Assembly: GCF_009017415.1 (NCBI RefSeq)
Contig: NC_092408.1
Location: 1,984,001 to 2,048,000, forward strand
Source of the DNA: Aspergillus flavus
Taxonomy: Eukaryota > Ascomycota > Eurotiomycetes > Eurotiales > Aspergillaceae
Reading direction: 5' to 3'
Length of the DNA stretch: 64,000 nt
How positions within the stretch are numbered: the first letter of the stretch is position 1; the number at the start of each line of letters is the position of its first letter. Of this stretch, positions 23,647 to 35,028 are shown one piece after another. The notes under the pieces are model-generated. The model saw only the letters and a list, made by a program, of their open reading frames with translations. It ran no database searches and was not told where the DNA came from. A program made the position numbers and the translations under genes.

Positions 23647-25506
23647 ATGAATGATACCGAGTTGCTTGATGACGAACGCTCTGTCGAGCTGTCATCAATC
23701 GCGGCCATCTACCCGGAAATCAAGATCGACCCTTCGTTCCCGTTCAAGGCATCTCTAGATATACCTGTCAATCCTTCACCACCTTTACGGATCTGCTTCG
23801 AGCAATATTCGGACACTGAACTTCCAACGATTTTGACTCCGCCCACATCCCTAGATGCTAGTGAAGTTGGCTTGGGCTTCGCTACCAAAACAGTTGATGG
23901 AGGCGCCACGGCGAGCTCCGATGAAGATATCCATGTCCTATCGCACCTGCCCCCGCTTTGTCTGGAAATTGAATTGCCCGGTGGGTACCCATCAGAGCAA
24001 TCCCCCATCATTAAGCTCAGCACAGATCCTGCGTGGCTGCCCTCTTCAATCATCTCCAGGCTATTAGATGATGGGAAACGCCTCTGGGAAGAATGCGGCA
24101 GGGATCTCGTTGTTTATACCTATATCGATCATCTTCAACAATTAGCCGAGCCAGCCTTTGGTATCGATGATATACCCGACGGTGAAGTCAGGCTCCCCCG
24201 AGAGCTCAAAATTTCGCTCTTGGATTTCAACAACAAGGCCGAGAGAGAAGCGTTTGAGCAGGAGACTTTTGAGTGCGGAGTTTGTCTTGAGCCGAAAAAA
24301 GGGGTAAACTGCCATCGGCTCTTACTTTGTTCGCATGTTTTCTGTGTGCCCTGTCTCCAAGACTTTTACAATACATGTATCACGGAAGGTGATGTGGAAA
24401 ATATCAAATGCCTAGCCCCGGATTGCGGCAAGGAAGGCAAGTCCGTACGAAGCCAGGAAGGGCAACCCAACAGACGCAAGAAGCACGACCGGACTCTGAG
24501 CCCTAGCGAGCTACTGCAGATTCCTCTGGAGCAGGAAACCGTACAGCGTTATGTCTTTTTGAAGCGGAAGAAGAAACTCGAAGCAGATAAGTCTACTATA
24601 TACTGCCCTCGGCAGTGGTGCCAAGGTGCAGCTCGCTCGAAGAGGCATCCCAAGCCTATTGACCCAATGTCGGATGATCTGGGTCCCTCCGATGATGAGG
24701 ATATAGGACTTGTGTTCGACCCGAATGGGGATGAGGCTCAGCTGCCTCCTATGGCGGATCGAGTGGCTGTTTGCGAAGATTGCAACTATGCCTTCTGCTG
24801 TGTCTGTAAGAAAGGGTGGCATGGTGAACTTGTACGTTGCTTTCCCCGCCGGGAAGCAGAATTATCCGCAGAGGAAAAGGCGACAGAGGAGTATCTAAGG
24901 CTGTACACATCAGCCTGCCCAACGTGCGATGCGCCTTGCCAGAAACGCATGGGCTGCAATCATATGATCTGCTTCAAATGTGATACGCACTTTTGCTATC
25001 TCTGTTCTAGCTGGCTGTCAGAGGACAATCCTTATCGCCATTTTAACGATGGCAATAGTTCGTGCTACAACAAACTTTGGGATTTAGAGGGTGGAGATGG
25101 AATTGACCCTGATGGGGCCGAAGCTCTTCACCAGATCCCAAATGAATTGCTAGATTTTGACGACAGCAGTGATGATGAGGACCAACCTGCCTGGGATTTT
25201 GACGACGGCGATAATCATTTCAGGCGCCAAGGTCACCCTCCGCCTCCTGCTCCGGCGCCACCTCGTGTCAACCAGAGAGCTGGTGGTCCTGGGCGTCGCG
25301 AAGGTGGACGCAACTTGAATGGTCTAGATGCAGCAGGCAGGGCTGCAGCGGCCGAGAGACAAGCACAGGCACGGGCAATGGCTGAGGTACGAGGCCGACC
25401 TGACGCTGACGTACTTAGACGACCAGGTCTCCAGAGATTTTTGGAACTGGTCCAGAATGATAGAGAAGATGAATGGGATAGTGATGAACTAGATGACGAT
25501 TTTTGA
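23647..25506 (+). CDS. RWD-RING-between-RING (RBR) E3 ubiquitin ligase, Itt1/RNF14-like
   Basis: This is a probable E3 ubiquitin ligase of the RBR class, which passes ubiquitin through a cysteine of RING2. It is one exon, 619 aa. Residues about 10-190 form an RWD domain (ERSVELSSIAAIYPEI, PPLCLEIELPGGYPSEQSPII). RING1 begins near 210 (CGVCLEPKKG, LLLCSHVFC). The in-between region holds YCPRQWCQG and VCEDCNYAFCCVCKKGWH. RING2 is CPTCDAPCQKRMGCNHMIC, where the Cys of GCNHM (Cys437) is the expected catalytic residue. The tail is acidic and Pro-rich, then Arg/Ala-rich. Domain order RWD-RING-IBR-RING2 matches yeast Itt1, linked there to translation termination, and human RNF14. The ATG at 23647 is the first ATG of this frame. 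Confidence 0.9.
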   Translation: MNDTELLDDERSVELSSIAAIYPEIKIDPSFPFKASLDIPVNPSPPLRICFEQYSDTELPTILTPPTSLDASEVGLGFATKTVDGGATASSDEDIHVLSHLPPLCLEIELPGGYPSEQSPIIKLSTDPAWLPSSIISRLLDDGKRLWEECGRDLVVYTYIDHLQQLAEPAFGIDDIPDGEVRLPRELKISLLDFNNKAEREAFEQETFECGVCLEPKKGVNCHRLLLCSHVFCVPCLQDFYNTCITEGDVENIKCLAPDCGKEGKSVRSQEGQPNRRKKHDRTLSPSELLQIPLEQETVQRYVFLKRKKKLEADKSTIYCPRQWCQGAARSKRHPKPIDPMSDDLGPSDDEDIGLVFDPNGDEAQLPPMADRVAVCEDCNYAFCCVCKKGWHGELVRCFPRREAELSAEEKATEEYLRLYTSACPTCDAPCQKRMGCNHMICFKCDTHFCYLCSSWLSEDNPYRHFNDGNSSCYNKLWDLEGGDGIDPDGAEALHQIPNELLDFDDSSDDEDQPAWDFDDGDNHFRRQGHPPPPAPAPPRVNQRAGGPGRREGGRNLNGLDAAGRAAAAERQAQARAMAEVRGRPDADVLRRPGLQRFLELVQNDREDEWDSDELDDDF

Positions 25507-25798
25507 CGCATTCCATGCATGTTCGAGAAAGAAATGCTTATGTGTCAATGCCCAACTTATGTATGATGATCACGAGTTTTTGCATCTATATCAGCGCATC
25601 CATCTATTTTCTCTGAAGCGTTTTGTTTTATAAATGTGTTATAGTTATATGTGACAAACTTGGGTCCCAATTGATGTACACGATTGGTATGCTATTTTGA
25701 ACCTACAAATACTAACAACCTTGTAATTCACCAAACCATATTTTTGAATACAATACTGACATAGTGGACCACCCTCCCATACATCTTGGTGAATGTGT

Positions 25799-28698
25799 TT
25801 AGACAAGAAGGTATCCATCTTCATCACTTTCATCGCCCGCTGTGTCCGTGGGGGACCAGTTGTACCAGAATTCGTAGCTCATGACGGTATGGTCCGCAAA
25901 GAGAAGCAACAAGCGATAGCGCCGAGATGGATTCCAACCACGCCAATTCTCCTCCGGTTGATAGGCACGGGTAGCCCTGGCATGGCACTCCGGCAAAGTT
26001 GGAAAGGTCCGTTGCTCTTGTTCTGGGATGGTATCAACCTTGCTGCTGACCGTGGGCGTGGACTCTCTAGAGACACCTGCACTAGACACTTGATAAGGGG
26101 GATGCAGCTCATCGCTCGCAATATTGGCTGATTTGGAGTTGTTTTGTAAAGGCGTGTCAAACTCGTCGTTGGTGGTTGGCTTATAGTGGAATTTCACGCC
26201 ATCCCCGTTGGCATTGTGTGGAATGTTAGGCACGTCAGGAGGCATCTCAAACCCTTGCATTGGACTGACGCTCATGCCTAGGAGAGGGATCAGAGGTCGG
26301 TCACCGTACTTTTCCTGGCTCTCGAAAGGAACGATCCAGTCGACTCTGAATGATAGGCCATTGGTTTCCGACTCGGTTAGGGTAATCACTGCGGCACGGC
26401 CTTTTTGCGAGGCGGCCACTACGATTCCGTGTTCTGGGATATATTTGACCATGTTGAAGCGGTCACATGCGTCTCGAAGCGATCCAACAATGTGGGTGAA
26501 TTGTTGCCGAAGGGGTGTGCCACAGAATACAGTTGCGCGAGGGGCAAGTGGATTGGGGATGAGGCGGATATCTGTTTGGGAGAAGTGGAGGATCGGAAAG
26601 TTCGCATGTGTTGGAGCTGGAGTCGATGAAAAATCTATTAGTGACTCCCTTTGTCCATAGATACTGGGATCACTGGGGAAGACACCGCGTGACATACGGT
26701 TAAAGACTTGGTAAGCAACTGCTTCGGAAGTTGATGTATCATCGCCTTCTGAGGTATCGTCGTCTGCTTCATCCATTTCTATGTCCTCAAAAGGGCTGAC
26801 CTCTTCTATCGAGTAGTCATCAAAGTATTCTTCAGCCCCGGGGATATCGCCACCTAGAGCTTCCAGAAGCGCCACTTGAAGAAATTCAGGTGTTGTCAAA
26901 GGGCCATGAAACATATTATTATCGGTCCGATGTTCTGTGTCATCCACCCGGCGAAAGGCCCCATTATCACTCCGAATTTCGCCCTCTTGGCTAGAAATTT
27001 GCTGAGGTCCTGTATATGATTCCCCGTCAGTACTTATATTGGAGCTCGAATAATCTTCGAGCACAGAGCCGTCAACAGCACGGTGACTGAATGCATCGGC
27101 CGAGTCTGAAGGCCGGAGGTTTCCGACATCCTCTGTGTCCCTGGGTTCTGGAGCTTCATTTGCATGCTGACATTCCGCAGATAAGCCATCATGCACAGCA
27201 TGACTGGTAGACTGGCGGGAATTGCTTTCTTTATTGATGCAGCAATCTGGCTCAAATATATCAGGTAAGGTCGGTTGTTCTGGTTCAGCCTTAACCGCAG
27301 GAGGAAAATAATTGTAGAGTCGAGATGCGTTAGGCACTCGGCTGCTTAGCTTTGTCAGGTCTAGAACTGGTCGACCATTCTCTAAACGACGGTGAGGTTG
27401 ACCACCGCACGCATCCTTCGTCGATTTGAGCAGATGAAAAGCACGTGGGTCAAGCGCAATAACAGACCAGCCACGCTCTTTACTACCTCGTCCGTCAGTG
27501 AAAACTTATCCCAGACAATGTGCTAAGAAAGGCCTTACTCATGATTGAATGTTTCTGGAAAGTGTTTGAAAGAGGCATCGCCAAAGTGGTACACGTTAAA
27601 TGGGCCAGGGCCCTCCCAGGTCTTCCAGACAAAAACCTGATTTTCGATATCTGTACTGACCATCCATGTTCCATTCGGGTCAAGATCACAATTCAGAAAT
27701 GAGACAGATGGTATGTTAGTAAAGTGTCCTGTATAAGTCAAGCGCATGTTCCGTTTCCGTTGCTCCGCAGGCATTAAATGTCGTAGCTGTTTGAACTCCT
27801 CATCGCTCTTTATTTCCAGCCAAGTCTGGCCATGATCAGTCAGATCTTCCTCCTCCCCTAAGCCCTGACCTATGTCGTTGCCTTTGCCAGAAGCAGAGTT
27901 CACAAGTGCAAATGCAAAAACAGTGACAAGGCCTGTGTTTGCGGTCACTGCAATCAAGCGGGAGAACTTGTGTATGGCTAGCCCCCAGGCGCTGGCTTCG
28001 ACATATTCAGCAAAGAAAGGATCCACCTGGGAGCCATCGAAAGGGCGGTGCTCCTTGCGTTCTGCAGCCCGCTTCAAAGCCGAGAAGATAGCCTCGACAC
28101 GATAGCCGCAGACATTGCCCGAATCAGTGACCAGCAGAAGGACCTCATCGCGCCCCAGGTCATCCACAATGATATTATTGATGGCATGAGGCATATGTGG
28201 TGATATATACCCGCTGCTATAGGGGTCCTTCATGACAGGGGTTATTATCATTTCAGGCTTGGATCCCAGAGTCTGAAACGACCCAGCTGGCTCCCAGACA
28301 TAGATCTGATGGGTATAGGCCACAAACAGAAGATTACGACGTTGAGAAAGAGCAGCCTTCAAGTATATCAGTAAAAGTCGTCATACAGAAGTGATGCTGC
28401 AGTATACCAGATTATTCCGCCATGCTGCACCTTGCGGAGGAAACGAGTCTGGCGCTCTGCTGTGCCGCGCAACGCCTCAGTCAGTACTGCTCCATGACTG
28501 CAGAAACGATGATAAAATACTTACGAGGAGAACTAGTCAAACTGTCAGCTGAAGCATGCCCAAGAGAAAGCAAATCTAGTTACTCATAGATCAACGTACT
28601 CTTTTTGCCCCTTTCTCAACGTTCAAAGGTCTAAGATGTAGGCCTTCTCTGGCTCGGGTTTTCCGGCCTAGAGGCCCATCATCAATATTGAATTCCAT
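25799..28698 (-). CDS. crt10: CRT10-like WD-repeat protein with a micro-exon
   Basis: The protein resembles Crt10, which in yeast represses ribonucleotide reductase gene transcription. Exons are complement(28600..28698, 28525..28532, 28408..28459, 27539..28356, 25799..27482), 886 aa. Exon 2 is only 8 nt. With it the frame runs GAKRFSSRAPDSFPPQ and then WRNNLAALSQRRNLLFVAY; without it the frame breaks. The introns are 67, 65, 51 and 56 bp with good donors, branch points and acceptors. The N-terminal half has WD-like blades (LLFVAYTHQIYVWEP, WMVSTDIENQVFVWKTW). The middle (about 370-620) is acidic and disordered. The C-terminus holds further blades ending in RYRLLLLFADHTVMSYEFW. Family assignment is fairly secure; the role in filamentous fungi is inference. 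Confidence 0.82.
28525..28532 (-). other. crt10: Inferred 8-nt micro-exon of crt10
   Basis: On the coding strand, TTTGACTAG precedes and GTAAGT follows these eight bases. The 8 nt convert phase 0 to phase 2, so the next exon reads on in the frame of the conserved WRNNLAALSQRRN segment. No alternative pair of splice sites that I tried gave an open frame. Confidence 0.72.
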
Positions 28699-29158
28699 TC
28701 TTACCATCGATTCCACCCGAAGGTGGTATGGAGAATGACCAGTCCAAGTCAACTATGGGTAATATATCAGGCTATGGTTCACAGGTGAAAACATAAAGCG
28801 AGGGTGGTGAAGGCGGAAAGATATGCTCATTAGAAAAGCACGAGGGGTATATTTAATGTATCAGAATCAAGTGTGACATCACATGGAGTTTTGAGGCCTA
28901 TCACTTTGCAGACCATTAGCATTATTATGCCAAATTCCCATAGAGACAAAGAGACAAGATAGCGCTTGTAATCTCCCTGGTCTATTGAGTCCTCTGCCAG
29001 AATATGAATCTTATGGTTCGATGAAGTCAGCGCCTCAGGCTATATTGTGCACGTGCCACATCGATGGTGAAACTCTTATCGGACATCTTAAATAACAATC
29101 TATCACAACACCCTTTCTGGTTTCATATAAACAAGAACTACTCCTCAAGGAATCCGCG
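28699..29158. promoter_or_regulatory. Divergent intergenic region crt10 / MMTAG2-like gene
   Basis: A 460-bp spacer between divergent start codons. It presumably contains both promoters. I see no other element. Confidence 0.5.
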
Positions 29159-30015
29159 ATGGATCTAGTCGCAAGCATCCGCAAAGAAGGTAGCCGGTAA
29201 GCTGCATATACTTATCATCCGTCCTTATGTCCACTAACTAACCCTACTCTTGCTATAGCGGCGGCCGCGGCGACTTCAAATGGTCCGACGTCAAGGACTC
29301 TTCGCACCGTGAGAACTATCTTGGCCACTCTGTGATGGCCCCTGTTGGCCGCTGGCAACAGGGTCGCGACTTGATGTGGTACACCAGGACAGATGATAGT
29401 GAAGAGGACAGGATTAGAAAAGAACGCGAAGAGAAACAACGTGTCAAGGAAGCTGAAGAAGAAGCCATGGCCCGAGCTTTGGGCCTGCCCGTCCCGGAGA
29501 AGCGCGCTAGTTCTAACGCCAATCTTACGCCATTAGGCGATAAAGATGTCCAGAAAGCAGTCCAGGATACGGCCGCGGGGGAAGACCTAGCGGTCGACGA
29601 AGCGGGAAAGGGAATCGGGTACGGTTCATTTCGTGGGGGGGTAGCCTCTCTATCCGGCACTGGTGATGATGATAAACTTGAGTCTATCGGGCTGGATTCC
29701 CACTCTTCAGACAAGCGGGGGCAGGGCAGTGAGCGTAGCAGGAACCCCGCGAGAGACAAGAGGCGAGATCGTTTAAGTGATAGAAACAGAGACAGGGATA
29801 GGGAACACAGACACCGTAGGCATCGCGATGAGCGCGAACATCGTCACAGGAGTCATCGGCACAGGTCTCGGTCTCGGTCGCGAGATCGCCGCAGGCGACG
29901 ATCGCGCTCACCGTCAAGAAGCAGAGACAGAAAGGGTAATGGCGAAGACAGGAGACGCCGAGACGACCGTTATCATACCCGGGATAGAGATGCAGACTAC
30001 CATCGTCGGCGTTGA
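29159..30015 (+). CDS. MMTAG2-like (multiple myeloma tumour-associated protein 2) nuclear protein
   Basis: The N-terminal block ([19 protein letters not shown], then [19 protein letters not shown] and [14 protein letters not shown]) is the signature of the MMTAG2 domain family, whose molecular role is unclear. Exons are 29159..29196 and 29259..30015, 264 aa; the intron 29197..29258 splits the Arg codon of GSRGG. Residues about 75-110 form a charged helix ([22 protein letters not shown]). The last 100 residues are an Arg/Asp/His/Ser-rich low-complexity tail like those of splicing-associated proteins, so a nuclear RNA-related role is a reasonable inference. The gene converges on glucosidase I with a gap of only 112 bp. 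Confidence 0.85.
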
Positions 30016-30127
30016 GTTCAGTCTTGATTTTGTCTACCTACGGTGTTAGGGCGTTCGTGGAGGAACGATAGTGTACAAGTAGTATTCCCTATCCTAAACC
30101 ATGCGCTACGCAGCGAGTGTTGCTGTT

Positions 30128-32949
30128 CTATAGCTCATCATGCCCCTTGCTCTCAGTCGCAGGAAGATCGGGCATCGACATCATTTTCACCACCATACTA
30201 GTCCACCCAGTGAAATGCTGCGTCCGCTGTCCCTTACCTGTTTCTGGGTTATACTGTTCCCAAGCAAACCCGGTCTTCTTCCATTCCTTGAAAACATTCT
30301 CAACTACGTTCTTCCGCAGCTTAGAGTACATTTCACGGGCCTGTTCTTGATGTGGACCAGGTGTGGTCGCAATGTCCTAGGGTGGAATCGTTAGTTCCAA
30401 TGCGTGGTTCGTAGAGCTTTGGGCTACTCACATAAAGGTTCTTAAACACCAGATAATTGATGTTGATCCATACAGGGCTCCTCCAATAATTCTCAGCAGT
30501 CCCATAGAACTCATCCTTCTTACTTAGACTGCGGATACCAAAATCGCTCCAGAGCTCTTCTGGGTCGCTGATCAAGTCTAAGATGGCTTTTAAGCGAGGG
30601 CTATCAGAGCTCACCATGCCGGTGAGGAAGGGGAAGATGGAGATGTATCCCTTGTGGCAGACATGAACACTTTCCTCGTACTCGTCGATGGTCGCATCAC
30701 AGTATGTTTGCGCCTGTTCGTCCCAGTGGAGGTCGTCGACATTCCTTTCAATAGCAGTTTCATAGTATTTGAACTCTTCAGCGTCTTCAGTTTCCCCCAG
30801 CCTTTCTGCAATTCGCCGGAGAGAGCGAGTCATCATCCCCATCCAACTGATTAAATCTACGTGTAGCTCACCGGGGTGTGGGGGCTGTGCCCGAGGATAA
30901 TCGTCTAACCCAGATGTTAGGATGTGCTGAACAGACCGACCCCGCCAGCGGTACGCCTCCTTGGTGGAAAAGGCCTCTCTGTCATAGGACTTGATGTCAC
31001 CTCGCTGAGTGTTTCTATACCAGGAATAGTGTTTCTTCAGTAGTGGGTAAATTGAACGGATATAAGCTTCACCCAACTCCGGCTGTTGCACATAGGCAGA
31101 ACGGAGACGCTCTGCGATATCCTCAGGAGATTGTTGAACCGAGATATTTTTGTTGGCATCTAGTTTATCGAGGAACGCTTCCAGAATAATGAAAAGGGTT
31201 GGGGGGTTGGCGTAGTGAGGGTACTGGACGGTAAACTCAGGTGGAACTTTGCTGCGTGCCTCAGCGCCCAGGATTTGCTCCCGAGCAATCCACCCATCCT
31301 CGTCCATTAAGCTTAGCCAGCTCTTCACGATTTCGAGCCTGGAATATGTTAGTATTTCGATGACGATTGGGTTACTGGCTAACAAACGCAAGATCTGTGT
31401 CCCATTCAACAACCGGAATCAGGTGGAAACCCTCATCCCAGAGAAATCCTCTGGGGAAGAAAGGCCGAGAGGGAACACAAGTAAAGAGATCCTTCGGGCC
31501 CTCAAGGACAGGTTGAGCTCGAGCCCTTGCCTCGGCTGTTTCTTCCCAGAAGCCTTCATTCTCCTCATCGTACTCTGGCGCGGCGGAACGGTCAACAATG
31601 TCAGTACCGTGGAAGTAGCCTATGCCACCGATGAGATTGGAAAGCATTGACTTGGAGAATTCACTATATTTATCGGAATTAAAGGGAGACTGCGGGGGAA
31701 GTATCTTGTCGAAGCGCTCAGCAAAAGCTGCTGAAGCACTTGTGATTTCTTGGGTAAGAAGGTCAGCTGTAACGTATATGGTCAGCATTAGTTTCCACGG
31801 CAGGAATTCAAAGGAAAGGCACTATACATGTCACAGGCTCCGGCGAGGACCCAGACGAGAATAGGATATCAAACTGGGCTCTGTAAGCAGACTATTCGCA
31901 AACTAAGAGATCTCAAATTTACCTCAAAGGCACCCTTGAAAACCTTCTGTACAAGCTGAACATTGCCATCACCTGGCGTATTCTTGATGGTGAAGACTTG
32001 CGATGGGGGAGGAGGGTTTTCAGCTCCATACTTTTCGATGGTTTCGCTCACACCCTCCTTCATCTGCGAAAACAGAATCACTGGACAAGAGATCAGCTGT
32101 GAATCGAACAAAATAGATGCTTGTAAAAAATTGAGAAATTATACTTTTCGTCTGCCAAGCGTGCTCCGGGGGTATTGTCAAACTGGACACCAAGGTACGG
32201 TCCAGTGGCTTGTCCTCATAGCTTGGGTGTTCATGCTCAGGGTACTCGTTGGTCCTAGGGCCCTCAGTCACATCAATTGTAAATTCACCAAGATCAGAGG
32301 TATAACCAGCCAGCTTCACATCGCCCTCAAAACCACGTGAGTCGTCAGACTTAGTGTGAAGACCCAGGTTGCCAAGCCCCTCAAGAGCACTGTAGAAGAC
32401 AACTGTTGTAGGCTGATCCGGGGGTGCATCATCCCGAGGGACACCTTTTACTCGGGCAGCCCAGCTGCCTCCATGCTGTCCACCATGGACCTTGATAAAA
32501 TCAATTGTCAGATCCAGGGAGTTTCCAGCATCGTGGATTGTTTGGCGTCCGCCCTTCCGAATATCGTACTCGTCCCATCCATAACCCGCCATCCCTTCAT
32601 TCTGTTCGCAGGTGTGTCTGAAGTCTTGAAGCGGGCCAGAGTTAGTGGAACTCTCAACAGCTAGGGAGGAACGTATCTAATGGTGAATGAAGGGCAGCTG
32701 TTCGAAACACATACTGGACTGAGCCGTGGCGTAATCATCTACTTTCGCCCACATCAACCCGGCGGACAGACTGTTTGGAATCCGAGGGCGAACCCCAAAA
32801 TAGAGGTTAGGCTTATAGGGACCCCATAAGAGCGACTGATTGTTGGCTCGCGCAGCCTCCTTAGCTAGAACCGATACGTCATTATCTATGGATGCCGCAA
32901 CCACATAGAATAATGATGTTGAAAGGGTGAATAATTTGGAAAGATGCAT
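30128..32949 (-). CDS. gls1: Mannosyl-oligosaccharide glucosidase (glucosidase I, GH63)
   Basis: Glucosidase I removes the terminal alpha-1,2-glucose from Glc3Man9GlcNAc2 in the ER, the first trimming step of N-glycans. Seven exons: complement(32715..32949, 32145..32624, 31923..32080, 31828..31873, 31388..31766, 30432..31338, 30128..30376), 817 aa. The introns are 49 to 90 bp. Joins restore NFRHTCEQNEGMAGYGW, KGAFEFDILFSSG and DTDLALEIVKSW. The N-terminus has a hydrophobic segment (LFTLSTSLFYVVAAS) that reads as a signal peptide or anchor, followed by SLLWGPYKPNLYFG. GH63 landmarks include FLWDEGFHL, SGLDDYPR and HVDLISWMG. The protein ends in HDEL, the fungal ER-retrieval signal. Neighbouring genes on the same strand are unrelated. 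Confidence 0.95.
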
Positions 32950-33266
32950 TGTCTAGACAGAAAGCATCAACAATTTAATAAAAGCCCACGCAATTGGAGG
33001 CGTGCACATAGAGAATGCTATGCCACGGCGGAGGTTGATGTTACTATCTATTATCTGGCATTTCACTAGCGGAGAGCTCCTGTCATTTATTTCATTTATT
33101 TACCCGCCCGGTATTTTTAGCTCCGCTCCGCACCTTACGTGGCCGACCATGTTTAACCTTGAAGACCAACATCCTAGAGATTAACCCGAGAAAATGCCCA
33201 TACGTCACAGACAAAGTCCTTTACAGAGTAATAATTCTACTGGAATCATCTATACAATCCTCTAGT
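32950..33266. promoter_or_regulatory. gls1 upstream region
   Basis: A 317-bp spacer between two minus-strand genes. The gls1 promoter lies here. No specific element is recognised. Confidence 0.4.
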
Positions 33267-34575
33267 CTAGAGATAGTTCCTCGGATCAAGCGACCCGATC
33301 TTCGCGCTCTTGGCTGCGCCATCGAACACAAACTCGCTGATAAGCTTTCCTGTGCCTGGTGCATTCTGGATGCCCCAGCAAGTGTGTCCAGCCGCAAGGT
33401 AGAGTCCCTTGGTCCCAGCATGACCTATTAATGGCCCACCACGTGCAGCAGTCACATTAGGCAAGTAGCAGGCTTGACGCGCACAGACTTGTCCATCACG
33501 TAATTCATCAGAGACGCTGCCCACCTGATTGATGATATCCTGGCACCGCTCTTGGTCTACCTCAACGTCTACCGTTGTCTTCGGAAGGGGAACAGTATGA
33601 TCACCCTCTCCACAACAATAGACTGTATCGTCAGGGCGAGCATATATCTCTGGCGAGGCGACCGTCGGACGTGAGGACTTCGACGGGTCGAAATTGGCCG
33701 GTATCTCTATATTTGTGAAAAGGGTATATCCACTGACTGGCCTCGTAGGCCGGATCACGACGCTATGAGCACGCGTTGCTGATATCGGGGCACCCGGCAG
33801 GACCGATCTCGTCCACGGACCGGCAGCGATAACAACATCAGTAGCAGGGATTGTCTGTGATTCGCCGTTCTCCTGGCTTGTGTATGTGACTGACTTGACG
33901 GAATCCCCAGAGTAATCGATATTTGTGACTGACCCAAGCGTAATCTTTGCGCCTTTCTCTTCGGCGAGCTTTGCGATGGACGTAGTGAAGAGATACGGAT
34001 GGACTTGAGCAGTCTCCCCAGGATCACTCATGCTTTCGTAGCCTCTGACACCCTCTGGCTCAAGCCAGTCAAGATCCTCGGGTACTCTTGCGGTTTTCAA
34101 TTTACTCAGTGCCGCTGCACTCCGTTTTTGTAGGGACACTGAGCTCCCACCCTCTCCTTCGCCCGCCTTTCTCTTCTCGCTGAGCGGGCGACCTCTGGCA
34201 ATAAGCTGACCACAGTTCACCTCTCTATATCCCCATTTTTCCTTTCCATTGTGCTCCTTAGCTAGCTCGGCGTGCAATTTGTAGCTCAATGGTACAATGT
34301 TGCTTGGGTATGCCCATAATGCTAAAAGACCTCCTGCTTTGCCCGAAGCCCCTCCTGCAATCTCTGTTGCTTCTATGAGGGTCACTGAGTGTCGGGAAGG
34401 ATTAAAAGAAGGATGTCTTGTCAAATAATACGCTGAACAACATCCGATGATACCACCACCTTGGACGAAGTTGTTAGTTTCTGGTGTGTTATGGTCGTGC
34501 GGGGTAAGTTTCAGTAAACTAAATCCTATTCATACCAACAATAACAATATGCCGACGTTCGTTTGGAGCTGCCAT
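33267..34575 (-). CDS. FAD-dependent oxidoreductase (DAO family, Tda3-like)
   Basis: This is a flavoprotein of the D-amino-acid-oxidase-like fold. Exons are complement(34536..34575, 33267..34459), 410 aa; the intron 34460..34535 splits the first Gly codon of the dinucleotide-binding motif. Residues 10-19 form beta-strand plus GxGxxG (IVIVGGGIIG), and the acidic end of the next strand is VTLIEA. The segment IAGGASGKAGGLLALWAYP resembles yeast Tda3 and similar fungal proteins. A further FAD-binding strand is VVIAAGPWTRSVLPG. Near the C-terminus, GLYLAAGHTCWGIQNAPGTGKLISEFVF binds the flavin in this fold. No membrane segment or clear targeting signal is visible. The physiological substrate is unknown; yeast Tda3 has been tied to retromer-dependent traffic. 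Confidence 0.8.
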
Positions 34576-35028
34576 TTTGCAGTAAGGCGTGATTCTAAAT
34601 CCTAAAAACCTTAAATGTGTCACTGTTGTTGGGGTGACTTGGAGGAAGAAGATGTTGACGAGCTTTGGCACGGGTTGAGGTGGGATATCAAGCAATGCTT
34701 TATTTATACAAGCGCATACGTCACTACAAGTCATGTGCCCGGGCAGGCTAATGCCGAACATTAACATATATAGGTCCAGTTCAAGTTGTATCATCTCGTT
34801 GGCACTATTTCTTTGGTTTGTGCAAGGACAAGAAAAACATCCAAAGCCTGCCCATAACCTTGCGCGAGTGGAAAGTGCAAGAAAAAGTAAACCTTACTCC
34901 GACAATGCATATGGCTGTAATAAAACCCTAGCTAAAATTGGTCCCGCCTTAACAATTAAGAAAGAAGAGCAGAAAGAGGAAAAAGAAAAGGGTAGGATAG
35001 TAACGAATAGAGGTAACTGATCCATCCA
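34576..35028. promoter_or_regulatory. Upstream region of the FAD oxidoreductase gene
   Basis: A 453-bp spacer between minus-strand genes. It carries the oxidoreductase promoter and the 3' region of the snRNP27 gene. Nothing else is recognised. Confidence 0.4.
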
